A stretch of DNA of 64,000 nucleotides, taken from contig OX291545.1 of assembly GCA_946406115.1 (NCBI GenBank), positions 29,197,153-29,261,152 of the forward strand, read 5' to 3'. The notes beneath the pieces are model-generated. The model made no database searches. It was not told the origin of the DNA and saw nothing but the letters and a program-made list of their open reading frames with translations. The stretch is from Apoda limacodes. Taxonomy: Eukaryota; Arthropoda; Insecta; Lepidoptera; Limacodidae. Shown here in pieces: positions 24,549-32,596 of this stretch. Numbering within the stretch: position 1 is the first letter of the stretch; every line of letters begins with the position of its first letter. The translations under genes and the position numbers were made by a program.

Positions 24549-25202
24549 ATGGAGGTATGTGTTTTTTTGCTTTATAATTCTTTATCTATATTTATTATAT
24601 ATTACAGACCCTCAAAACTATGTGTTTGTTTGAATGTCTATTACTTAAACCAATTTTGTTTAGGTTTTCACTTTAGGTAAATTTTTTATTCAAATTATTA
24701 TACAAATATGTTTTTAAAGCATAGGCTTATTTTATTACAGAATTCAACATTTAACGTAATGGAAGAAAACACGTTCAAGCATTACTACTACGCTACATCG
24801 GATGATGAGCAATCAACTGAGAAGGCCTTAGAAACAACAAAGCTCAAACGGTCTCGTCGAAATAGTATCGACTCATTCTTTGAGGGGACCAATCAGAAGA
24901 AAAAGAAACTCAGCTCTACAGTGGCGAGATCTTCAAAAGATGGTATCCCTGGTGTCACATACTTGTCTACTAATAATGATGATGGGGCTCATGCTACACA
25001 TTTGATAAAAATTGAGGTGTATGACCTCATAAAATTGAAAAAAGTACCAGTAGATGAACATTGGAAACACTCAGAAGTGAGGACCAAATATTATACGGAT
25101 ACAAAAGATGAAAAATATGAGCAAACGAAGGGTATCATATTTGATATCACGAAGCAAATAGCAGAAACCAATAACTGTAAAAAATACTTTTTTAAAAAGT
25201 AA
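24549..25202 (+). CDS. TIR-encoded nuclear-looking protein, two exons (left copy)
   Basis: Exon 1 is only ATGGAG (24,549-24,554). The intron 24,555-24,740 has a GTATGT donor and a TTATTACAG acceptor. Exon 2 (24,741-25,202) joins in frame and gives 155 residues. A start at the in-frame ATG 24,765 in exon 2 is also possible. I do not recognise the family. Visible features are an acidic N-terminal part (SDDEQ), two basic clusters ('LKRSRR' and 'QKKKKL') that look like nuclear localisation signals, and a C-terminal half ending in lysines. AATAAA signals follow at 25,296 and 25,309. It faces inwards and converges on the protease gene. An identical protein is encoded by the right TIR. A role in regulation of the element is possible but not shown. 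Confidence 0.8.
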
Positions 25203-25234
25203 TCTCTAATAGCTAAATTAATTTATAAGAACCA

Positions 25235-25383
25235 GCTTCAGTATTACTCGAAATCAACTTTGAATCAAATTGTATCATGTTTGAGTTTTATTATGAATAA
25301 ATGATATAAATAAAAATTATTTTTTTTGTTTTTTAACCACTAATTACACAAACACACACATAAGAAAAAAACATTTTTTTATT
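25235..25383. terminator. Convergent 3' ends: poly(A) signals of the TIR gene and the main gene array
   Basis: Plus-strand AATAAA at 25,296-25,301 and 25,309-25,314 serve the left TIR gene. A minus-strand AATAAA at 25,378-25,383 directly abuts the protease stop codon (TAA at 25,384-25,386). The two transcription units therefore end within about 90 bp of each other. Confidence 0.6.
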
Positions 25384-25836
25384 TTAAAAAGTTTTATTAT
25401 CAAAAATTGTTTTAAACATATCATATAATAAAATATCATTACATAGAGTGTTATTACTAAAGTGGTTTACAAAATCAATCATTGATTTACCATGAAACTT
25501 AAAATACAAATAAACAAGACAATATTCCCCACAAACAGTTGTAAAGTCATTTTGAACTCTTTTATTATTGTAACTCCATATCTTAGTATTCTTATTTAAG
25601 AAATATAAATGATGTCTACTAGGTTTACGACCATAAGAATCAAAGTATTCACCTAATCCATTTTTATTAATATGTATTCCCACCCAATGCGATCCAGGTT
25701 GATTGTCAACATCTAAATTACTAATGAGAAAAGCAGGTAGGTGCATGAGTACTGGTAATCTATTTGCAGCAAATACATTTAGTTTAATTTTCGGAGAAAT
25801 TATCTTTAAACATTTTTGAATATCTAAAGTATTCAT
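25384..25836 (-). CDS. Adenain-like maturation cysteine protease of the Polinton
   Basis: 150 residues, ATG start, intact. It is the cysteine protease (Ulp1/adenovirus-protease fold) that matures capsid precursors in adenoviruses and Polintons. Visible catalytic pattern: His50 in 'PGSHWVGIHI', an acidic Asp66 in 'EYFDSYG', Gln95 in the oxyanion position and Cys102 in 'VCGEYC'. The Gln-to-Cys distance of seven residues is that of the adenovirus enzyme. It is the last gene of the minus-strand array, 74 bp after the true end of the capsid gene. Its likely substrate in the element is the pX/pVI-like protein at 27,210-27,656. Confidence 0.9.
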   Translation of the reverse strand: MNTLDIQKCLKIISPKIKLNVFAANRLPVLMHLPAFLISNLDVDNQPGSHWVGIHINKNGLGEYFDSYGRKPSRHHLYFLNKNTKIWSYNNKRVQNDFTTVCGEYCLVYLYFKFHGKSMIDFVNHFSNNTLCNDILLYDMFKTIFDNKTF

Positions 25837-25910
25837 TTCAAAATGTTGATATTATGAATGTCAAAAGTATAATAAGTCCTTTCATTGAGTTCTAATTATT
25901 TATTATATTT

Positions 25911-27210
25911 TTAGCTACTGTAATCTACTGAAACATTACGATTTTTATCTATTTCAATAACATTATCAAATTCAGCATACACTATACAGTTTATTGTTTG
26001 TATGAGTGCTGCTTCAAACGAACTTCCAGTCTTACGCTTCCATGTCTAATAAGATTCCAATGAGACGTAGAACTAGCTGATAAGTCTGGAGTTAAATCAA
26101 ATGCCATCAAACAATATCCATTTGCATATTGTTCCCTAGAAATAGCATTACCATCATTCAAAAAGTGAATACCTGACCCGGAAAATAGTGTATGGTAAGC
26201 TATGGTAAATATATTGTTGTGAAACATTGGTTGTAAAGCTTTTGATGGTATTTGTTGGCCATCTATATACAAACTAAATGTATTTATTCCATAGTTTTCA
26301 AAGTTAAAAGGGTTTCTGTTAAAACTTCCATTAAAAGCAGCATTGTTTACAAAACCTATTATACACCTTTTTGGAACTTGACCAATAAATATGTTATCAA
26401 GCGTTTTTCCCTGAACTCCTGAAGGTATTGTGAGCACTTTGACTTCAGCTCTGGTTATAGGATACTTAGCGGTCGTTGCACTTAAAACTTTTTGATGTGC
26501 TAATAATACACTTGGACTAATTTTTGCTCTACGAACTATAAGTGTAGCGTCAGTAAAAGTAACTTCAGTTTAGCATCTGCACCAGCCATAAGATTAAAAC
26601 TTTCTCTTGATCGTACTAGTTTAAGACTAATTTCAACACCATTTATCAGAAACTTTTCTTGATTAAACAAATCCCCATGCAAATGTCCTACCATTTCTAC
26701 CTCTTTACTCTCACGTACAAATTGATTCCTTTTTTTAAATCCATCATTAGAATCATCTAGTGAATTCATTTTTCCAGCTGTGTCTTCATACCATAGTCCA
26801 CAAGTCAGATGAGATTGTTTAGCTGCTGGACCATAGTTTAATAAAGTTTCTATAAATGCCCTATAAGCATAAGTGTTGTTTGGTGGAGATACTAGTTTTT
26901 GATTTAAATACACATCGAGTTGATTGAACAGTGAGTGTAACCAGTTATTAGTTGGGGCTACTACTGTAGCAGCAGCTAAGTTGGTGCCATCTTGGTTTCG
27001 AATTTTAACTTTTAAATGTAGTAATGTATGAGACAAATCGATATAATCATCCCCCGTACCAGGAATTTGAAATTCAATTGGTCCATCGTCTGTAAGGGAT
27101 GATATAGGTTTGTAGTGTATCCATTGTCCATTTTCAATACTTGTCTGAGTTGCAAATAAATCCAATTCCGATTTTATACATTCACATGAATGATTATGCA
27201 AGAATGACAT
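25911..27210 (-). pseudogene. Polinton major capsid protein, broken by two -1 shifts
   Basis: Homologous to the Polinton double-jelly-roll major capsid family known from many invertebrate genomes (annotated there after nematode F54H12.2). The first frame runs 27,210-26,536 (224 residues, starting 'MSFLHNHSCECIKSELDLFA' and containing 'IPGTGDDYIDLSHTLLHLKV'). The family continuation sits in the -1 frame from about 26,567 to 25,991, with 'GVQGKTLDNIFIGQVPKRCI'. The C-terminus ('NCIVYAEFDNVIEID') is again in the -1 frame and ends at 25,911. Both shifts fit single-base losses; neither site has a canonical slippery heptamer. The start overlaps the previous stop (TAATG). Without a repaired frame no complete capsid protein could be made. 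Real decay and assembly errors are both possible. Confidence 0.85.
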
Positions 27211-27656
27211 TATTTGTTTGAAAATATATCTTTAGTATTTCTATTAATTTTATACTTTCTAGCTCTCAACTCTTTCAAAGCTGTTGACGGAATGGAATGA
27301 AACCGACGTTGACGTTTCGTTATATAACCTGATCCATTCATTAGTCTTTCAATTTTATCATCTGCTCTTCGTTTTAAATTACTACTTACATCTTTTAACC
27401 GTGTTTGCACAGATTCATTCATTGGTTTCTGGCTTATCATATCGCTTAATAATCCCACTCCAGCATTAAGAGCCTCTTTACCAATTACTCTTGCCCCACT
27501 TGATAATAAAGGTAGTACTGATCGAAACAGGCCTCCTAAAAAGCTTCCTATTCCATGACCACGTTGATGTGGTACACCTTTATAAATTACACCAATTCCT
27601 GATCCTGCTTGGTGTGAATAGTATTGCTCATAGGGACAAATACTGTTATTATGCAT
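27210..27656 (-). CDS. Small pX/pVI-like virion core protein
   Basis: 148 residues, intact. It has a glycine-rich and hydrophobic amphipathic stretch ('GIGSFLGGLFRSVLPLLSSG', residues 35-54) followed by 'GKEALNAGVGLLSD', then a basic C-terminal third ('KRQRRFH', 'RARKYKIN'). This is the layout of the small core proteins that Polintons and adintoviruses share with adenovirus pVI/pX. At residues 106-110 the motif M-N-G-S|G fits the adenain consensus (M/I/L)-x-G-x|G, so cleavage after Ser109 is predicted. The start codon overlaps the penton stop (TAATG) and the stop overlaps the capsid start (TAATG). Confidence 0.8.
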   Translation of the reverse strand: MHNNSICPYEQYYSHQAGSGIGVIYKGVPHQRGHGIGSFLGGLFRSVLPLLSSGARVIGKEALNAGVGLLSDMISQKPMNESVQTRLKDVSSNLKRRADDKIERLMNGSGYITKRQRRFHSIPSTALKELRARKYKINRNTKDIFSNK

Positions 27657-28417
27657 TATAATCGCTTAAAGTGTAGTTTAACATATGCGGTCCCAAATTG
27701 AAATGGTATTTTATTACCAGTGTTTGTTCTTATATCTATTTCAATTGTATCAAATTCTCTTCGCATAACTGGTAAGTAGTGGGGTGGTGAAAATACATGC
27801 ATCTTATAAGCACCATAGATATATTTCTCGGGGTCTAAAGGTATTATTCTTAACAATGGTGTCATAACATCTCCAACTATTTGCGGATCAATTATATCAC
27901 AGTAAACAAATAATTGAGAAGGTAATCCTAAATGTAAATTGGGTGGGTATCTTCCAACATTTTTTGTTATTAAATTAGTTTTTGGTTCAAAGCCAAGTTG
28001 AATACTTAACTTTGATGATAACGTTAAAGATGATATATTTTTATCGTTAATTTGAACAGAGACCATCTGGGAAACTTTATCATAATGAAAGCGACAGTTT
28101 TCTTTTAGGTTTAAGGCTTTTAAAATGTTATCAATATTATCATAATTGGTTGCAGGTATATGATTTTTATAAATGACTGATGATATTGATTTATCCAAAG
28201 GTACTATCATTTTCTTAGTAATATACATTATATTTTCACCCTCTTGAACTGTAAACATACTACATGGGTATTGAAATTCTACAACTCCAACAGACCACTG
28301 TCCTTCTAATTTTATAGGTTTTGGAAGTTTTGTTGAAAAATTTGTAGTGGTATTACTCGGAAAATATTCCATTGAACTATTACTGAGCAAAGTTAAATAA
28401 AAATCTTCCTTAATCAT
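27656..28417 (-). CDS. Minor capsid (penton-like) protein of the Polinton
   Basis: 253 residues from the ATG at 28,417; ten more in-frame codons upstream overlap the integrase, but the internal ATG fits the family start ('MIKEDFYLTLLSNSSMEYFP'). Motifs include 'NFSTKLPKPIKLEGQWSVGV', 'LSIQLGFEP' and 'PPHYLPVMRREFDTIEIDIR', typical of the single-jelly-roll minor capsid of Polintons. In a particle it would form the five-fold vertices. The frame is intact. The gene overlaps the integrase by ATGA and the next gene by TAATG. Confidence 0.87.
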   Translation of the reverse strand: MIKEDFYLTLLSNSSMEYFPSNTTTNFSTKLPKPIKLEGQWSVGVVEFQYPCSMFTVQEGENIMYITKKMIVPLDKSISSVIYKNHIPATNYDNIDNILKALNLKENCRFHYDKVSQMVSVQINDKNISSLTLSSKLSIQLGFEPKTNLITKNVGRYPPNLHLGLPSQLFVYCDIIDPQIVGDVMTPLLRIIPLDPEKYIYGAYKMHVFSPPHYLPVMRREFDTIEIDIRTNTGNKIPFQFGTAYVKLHFKRL

Positions 28418-29493
28418 ATTTTTTCTATATCTTTTAATGATACCCAAGTATTAAATTTGTTTGGATAACCTTTCCACTTCACTAGTACTTGCTTTCTATT
28501 TTCAAAATAACGAGTGTGGAGTATTTTATCTATTTTATGTGGGAGAGTGGGGTTGTATATTACTTTTTGTAATTCTTTTTCATAAAATGTACCTATAATG
28601 GGTTCATTTTGAAGATCTTTTAACGTATAAACTACCCAAGGTGATCTTCTTATAACTGAAGTAATAACAAATATTTCATCACTCCAGTTGCTCTCGTATC
28701 CTTTTTGAAATATGTGTTTATGTTTTGTTATCCTAACATAATCACCTTCTTTAAACCTGTTTAGAATAGCCTTTTGCCCTTTATCTCTATCATATAAATT
28801 ATTCCAAACAGTCATAATATTTTCTGAGTTAACATCTTTGGGACACATTTTTATACTTGAATGATAGCTATGATTATAAGAATAAATCAAATCTTTTAAA
28901 ATATCAACATATCTATATGTGTTATGATGTGTGAAATACCGCCACATTTTTGTCTTTAATGTTCTTTGAAAGCGTTCCACGATACTAGCTTTTATATCAG
29001 GATTGTTAGTGGTGTAATAGTTTATACCTTTACTTTTAAAATATTTTTGCACATCCTTAGAAACAAATTCAGTTCCCTTATCTGACTGAATGTGGTTAGG
29101 TAAGGATTTTGACTCATTAAATATACTTTCAAAGCATTCTTTTATAGTTATAGAGTTCTTTTTTTTTAAATATCTAGCAAATGCATATTTACTAAATACA
29201 TCAATAACACACAGAATATATTTAAAACCATCATTATATTCAGAATAAGTGCGCATATCACTTAAATCCACCTGCCACAAGTCATTATAATTAGATAAAA
29301 TGTACTTATTTCTAGGAAATCTATTTCTTACAGGTTTATGTAATGTGTAAGTTTCTTGTTCTTGCAACCAATTTTTCACTTGTTTTGCTGTCATTTTTCC
29401 CTTTAACGAGTTGATGAGTTTGTTAACACCTCCATATCCAGCAGGATGAGAAACATCATAGTAAATCTGATTTATTTCTAATAGGGGGTCCAT
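28414..29493 (-). CDS. Retroviral-type integrase with C-terminal chromodomain
   Basis: 359 residues, ATG start, full length and intact. An N-terminal part with 'LQEQETYTLHKPVRNRF' leads into the rve core: Asp76 in 'DLWQVDLSDM', Asp138 in 'HIQSDKGTEF' and Glu173 in 'IVERFQRTLK', with 34 residues between the last two. The C-terminus (about 318-359, 'LVKWKGYPNKFNTWV') is a chromodomain. It integrates the element with a 6-bp target duplication, as seen at its ends; the chromodomain may steer target choice. The start overlaps the previous reading frame by 16 bp and the stop overlaps the penton start. It is the element's only enzyme for movement that still looks functional. Confidence 0.93.
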   Translation of the reverse strand: MDPLLEINQIYYDVSHPAGYGGVNKLINSLKGKMTAKQVKNWLQEQETYTLHKPVRNRFPRNKYILSNYNDLWQVDLSDMRTYSEYNDGFKYILCVIDVFSKYAFARYLKKKNSITIKECFESIFNESKSLPNHIQSDKGTEFVSKDVQKYFKSKGINYYTTNNPDIKASIVERFQRTLKTKMWRYFTHHNTYRYVDILKDLIYSYNHSYHSSIKMCPKDVNSENIMTVWNNLYDRDKGQKAILNRFKEGDYVRITKHKHIFQKGYESNWSDEIFVITSVIRRSPWVVYTLKDLQNEPIIGTFYEKELQKVIYNPTLPHKIDKILHTRYFENRKQVLVKWKGYPNKFNTWVSLKDIEKI

Positions 29494-30256
29494 TTTTCCC
29501 AGTCTATTTTTTTCTTGATTTTGTTAAAATGAGTCTTAGTAGGAGTAAAACTATTATCTGATTGCAATTTGTTAAGTGGAATTTCTTCTTTTATATCACC
29601 TAAGTAAAGTTTATTAATATATTCTAGTCTTTTTGGATTTCCAATATAAGTTAATGGTATTTTAATTTCTTTTAATGCTGATGCAAACTCTTGCCACCCA
29701 ATTGGATCACTGTGTTTAAGTGGTCTTAGTGTATCATTCACCAGGTCTATAAGTTACTCCCTGGTATTTTCATATTATTGATACTAACAGTTCCATTGGT
29801 ATCCCAATCTACCTTATTTTTATTTGAAAAAATTGATTCTATTAGTAATTCACCTCGTTTTATATACGTCTTAGGAATCAATTTCAAGAGTTGTTGCTTT
29901 GAATAAAATGGGGTTAAGTCAGTATCATTTATGGTTTTTGATTTTATGTTTGATACCTGCTCAGTGTCAAGGACTGTTTCCTTAATGACATCAGTATCTT
30001 TATAATTAGGCGAACTTTCTGTTTTGGTTATAATTGGTATTTGATATGGTCGTCGTTCTACTTCAGTAAAATGTAAATACCTTTGTAGTGTTTGTAAATA
30101 CAAAATCCATTTTTCTCTATCTTCTACATTACTATTTAAAATATCTTTCATTTCACCATCTAAACGGGATAAAGTATTTAAAGCGCTTTGTGTTTCATTT
30201 TCCTTTTTAATTTTTTCTATCAAATTAGGTTCCACTATCTTTTGCTTCGAAATCAC
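29478..30256 (-). pseudogene. Uncharacterised Polinton gene upstream of integrase, truncated start and one shift
   Basis: A first frame (30,256-29,747) contains 'EDREKWILYLQTLQRYLHF' and 'KRGELLIESIFSNKNKVDW' and ends '...NNMKIPGSNL'. The second (29,741-29,478) begins inside the same conserved region and contains 'GWQEFASALKEIKIPLTYIG'. I recognise both as parts of one protein family found next to Polinton integrases in arthropods and cnidarians; its function is unknown to me. A single-base loss at about 29,755 separates them. The frame has no ATG at its head (GTG at 30,256) and begins where the polymerase fragment ends, so its original start seems to have been removed by the deletion that truncated the polymerase. 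Confidence 0.7.
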
Positions 30257-31038
30257 TCATTTTATTTTTAATGTCTTCGCTTAAAGTTTCTAAATAATTT
30301 TCTAATTCGCCCCCTAAAGAAATAGTCCAATTTTTTGTTTGAAAATCGAAAGATTTTTTTAAATCTTTTGTTTCCTGTTCAAAATCTGCATGAATAATAA
30401 AATTAACTTTAACAATAGTTAACTCTTTTAAACATTCCTGAATAAGAAATAGTATCGACTCTTTAATTGATGCTATGAATACTTCAGGAGTTTGTATTTT
30501 AAGTGACTCATTAGCTTTAGGTGATACAATTCTATACGTTAAGACCCGAGACCCAAAAGCAACTGATATAACAGAGACATTATGTAAATTATGATTATGA
30601 ATAAGACATTTTTCTTTGTGTTCCTTAGATCGTAAGTGCTGAGCATAGAACCTTTGGCTAACCTGTAATTCACATATTTGACACATAACGTTCTGTCTAT
30701 GTGTTGTATTGGAAGATGATGACGTCGATGCTTGTTGTAAATCTTCAACACTAATATCAGCTTGTCTCTTCAAACCTCGACCGACTTGAATTGAAGATTT
30801 TCTGTAGGTATAACATGCTTATGTTAATATAAGAACACAAATATGTAACATAAAATTTAAATAAGTATAGTTAGAATGTATACCTGAATGTTTCCTCAAC
30901 TTCTTTACAGATGTTAAACAGTGAAGTGTCATAATACGGATTTTCCAGAGCATTATCTTCATAATTCTCACACGCTCTCATTAGTTCTTTTTCTTCTTCT
31001 TCAAAAACATTTTGAAAAAAAAAACTTTCTAGTGACAT
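30225..31038 (-). pseudogene. N-terminal fragment of the protein-primed DNA polymerase gene, two exons
   Basis: Exon 1 is 31,038-30,884 (ATG, 'MSLESFFFQNVFEEEEKELM'). The intron 30,883-30,802 has a GTATAC donor and a CTACAG acceptor. Exon 2 (30,801-30,225) continues in frame to a stop, giving 243 residues. A C2H2-type finger lies at about 92-113 (C-x2-C-x11-H-x5-H). The segment with 'KVNFIIHADFEQET' and 'FEAKDSG' matches my memory of the region preceding the palm domain in arthropod Polinton polymerase proteins, where the motif normally continues into the polymerase. Here it stops just after 'DSG'. No exonuclease or polymerase motif follows. The fragment might still bind nucleic acid, but it cannot synthesise DNA. 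Confidence 0.72.
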
Positions 31039-31069
31039 GGTTGAAATAAACCAGTTTAGCTTTGCTTGT

Positions 31070-31119
31070 GAATGATGAATTAATAATAAATATAATGTTC
31101 GATTTTTCTCTTATATATA
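31070..31119 (-). promoter_or_regulatory. Candidate promoter of the main minus-strand gene array
   Basis: A TATATATAAG element (minus strand, 31,119-31,110) and an initiator-like TCATTC (31,075-31,070) lie 30-80 bp before the ATG at 31,038. The next genes downstream overlap or nearly touch, so one transcript could cover the whole array. Motif-based inference. Confidence 0.5.
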
Positions 31120-31242
31120 CAAGTCGATAAGGTGATTACTATATTAGTTGATGGTTAATTAATAGTTGCTCGTTACTTATCAATTAGATACTCATAAAAT
31201 TTTGTAACGATGGTTCTTATAAATTAATTTAGCTATTAGAGA

Positions 31243-31896
31243 TTACTTTTTAAAAAAGTATTTTTTACAGTTATTGGTTTCTGCTATTTGCTTCGTGATA
31301 TCAAATATGATACCCTTCGTTTGCTCATATTTTTCATCTTTTGTATCCGTATAATATTTGGTCCTCACTTCTGAGTGTTTCCAATGTTCATCTACTGGTA
31401 CTTTTTTCAATTTTATGAGGTCATACACCTCAATTTTTATCAAATGTGTAGCATGAGCCCCATCATCATTATTAGTAGACAAGTATGTGACACCAGGGAT
31501 ACCATCTTTTGAAGATCTCGCCACTGTAGAGCTGAGTTTCTTTTTCTTCTGATTGGTCCCCTCAAAGAATGAGTCGATACTATTTCGACGAGACCGTTTG
31601 AGCTTTGTTGTTTCTAAGGCCTTCTCAGTTGATTGCTCATCATCCGATGTAGCGTAGTAGTAATGCTTGAACGTGTTTTCTTCCATTACGTTAAATGTTG
31701 AATTCTGTAATAAAATAAGCCTATGCTTTAAAAACATATTTGTATAATAATTTGAATAAAAAATTTACCTAAAGTGAAAACCTAAACAAAATTGGTTTAA
31801 GTAATAGACATTCAAACAAACACATAGTTTTGAGGGTCTGTAATATATAATAAATATAGATAAAGAATTATAAAGCAAAAAAACACATACCTCCAT
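31243..31896 (-). CDS. TIR-encoded nuclear-looking protein, two exons (right copy)
   Basis: Mirror copy of the gene at 24,549-25,202: exon 1 at 31,896-31,891, intron 31,890-31,705, exon 2 at 31,704-31,243, encoding the same 155 residues without a change. Unlike the left copy, its stop lies only 32 bp from the TIR edge, so the 3' end of its transcript falls in the unique sequence that also holds the promoter of the polymerase-fragment gene. Both genes point the same way here, so read-through into the main array is possible. The left copy faces the array instead. The two copies may therefore be expressed differently despite identical promoters (inference). Confidence 0.8.
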
Positions 31897-32195
31897 AGCT
31901 TTTTTTTGAAGGAAATAGAACCAGCCTCAGTATCACACTTGATGATAAATTGTAACTCGAATGAATACTATCGACTAGTGTTTATGGATCCTATATATAT
32001 ACGATTTATCTTACAAGTACAAATATAATGAAAAAGGTATTAGGAATGTCACCACAAACATCATTATCGCACTCACGACATTGTAATTAAATAAGAATAA
32101 CTAATAAACGGAAAAATACGATAGACCCATTACGATAATGATATAACTACTTAACAAAACTACACAGAACCCACAGTGATATCACGTGGTAGTTC

Positions 32196-32513
32196 TGGTC
32201 AAGCGCGAGTCGCCACACCCCAGACACAGGGGTGGTTTTGAGAGTGGTCAAGCGCGAGTCGCCACACCCCCAGACACAGGGGTAGTTTTGAGAGTGGTCA
32301 AGCGTGAGTCGCCACACCCCCAGACACAGGGGTGGTTTTGAGAGTGGTCAAGCGTGAGTCGCCACACCCCAGACACAGGGGTGGTTTTGAGAGTGGTCAA
32401 GCGCGAGTCGCCACACCCCCCAGACACAGGGGTGGTTTTGAGAGTGGTCAAGCGCGAGTCGCCACACCCCCCAAACACAGGGGTGGTTTTGAGAGTGGTC
32501 AAGCGCGAGTCGT
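32196..32513 (-). repeat. ~50-bp minisatellite (6 units) in the right TIR
   Basis: Mirror of the left array with the same number of units but different substitutions and G-run lengths, so the two arrays have drifted or been converted separately. Confidence 0.92.
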
Positions 32514-32590
32514 GCGGGGGGCAGAAAAGTTTTTAGGCGAGGGGTTGGGGTTGGAGGGTAGTGCGCCAGAACCAACGAATCCCCTCTACT

Positions 32591-32596
32591 GTTAGA
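32591..32596. repeat. Right target-site duplication of the Polinton
   Basis: GTTAGA directly after the CT terminus, identical to 23,848-23,853. Confidence 0.92.

Larger units (their letters stand above)
23854..25234 (+). repeat. Left terminal inverted repeat of the Polinton
   Basis: 1381 bp, an inverted match to 31,211-32,590. It breaks off exactly where 'ttataagaacca' continues as gcttcag on the left and as tcgttac on the right. It holds, from the outside in, a GC-rich end, a six-unit minisatellite, a TATA-type promoter and an intron-containing gene. Differences from the right copy are few: one at position 9 from the terminus, one A/C change near 24,415 and several in the minisatellite. Confidence 0.95.
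23854..32590 (-). mobile_element. Compact Polinton/Maverick-type virus-like element (8737 bp)
   Basis: The element has 5'-AG...CT-3' termini, a 6-bp target duplication and terminal inverted repeats of 1381 and 1380 bp. Its internal genes are a retroviral-type integrase, a double-jelly-roll-type major capsid, a penton-like minor capsid, a pX/pVI-like core protein and an adenain-like protease. These are the hallmarks of Polintons (established knowledge). Autonomous Polintons are usually 15-20 kb and encode a protein-primed DNA polymerase B and a packaging ATPase. Here only a polymerase N-terminal fragment remains and no ATPase is seen. The terminal repeats are nearly identical, which points to a recent insertion. 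It is best read as an internally deleted, non-autonomous copy. A naturally compact lineage is the alternative. Confidence 0.93.
31211..32590 (-). repeat. Right terminal inverted repeat of the Polinton
   Basis: 1380 bp, mirror image of 23,854-25,234 with a handful of differences. It ends in ...CCCTCTACT, the complement of AGTAGAGG at the left end except for one base at position 9. Confidence 0.95.

Noticed and set aside
26536..26600. Programmed ribosomal frameshift in the capsid gene
   Set aside because: No slippery heptamer or obvious downstream structure is visible at either shift, and a gene before integrase shows the same kind of loss. Decay or assembly error is simpler.
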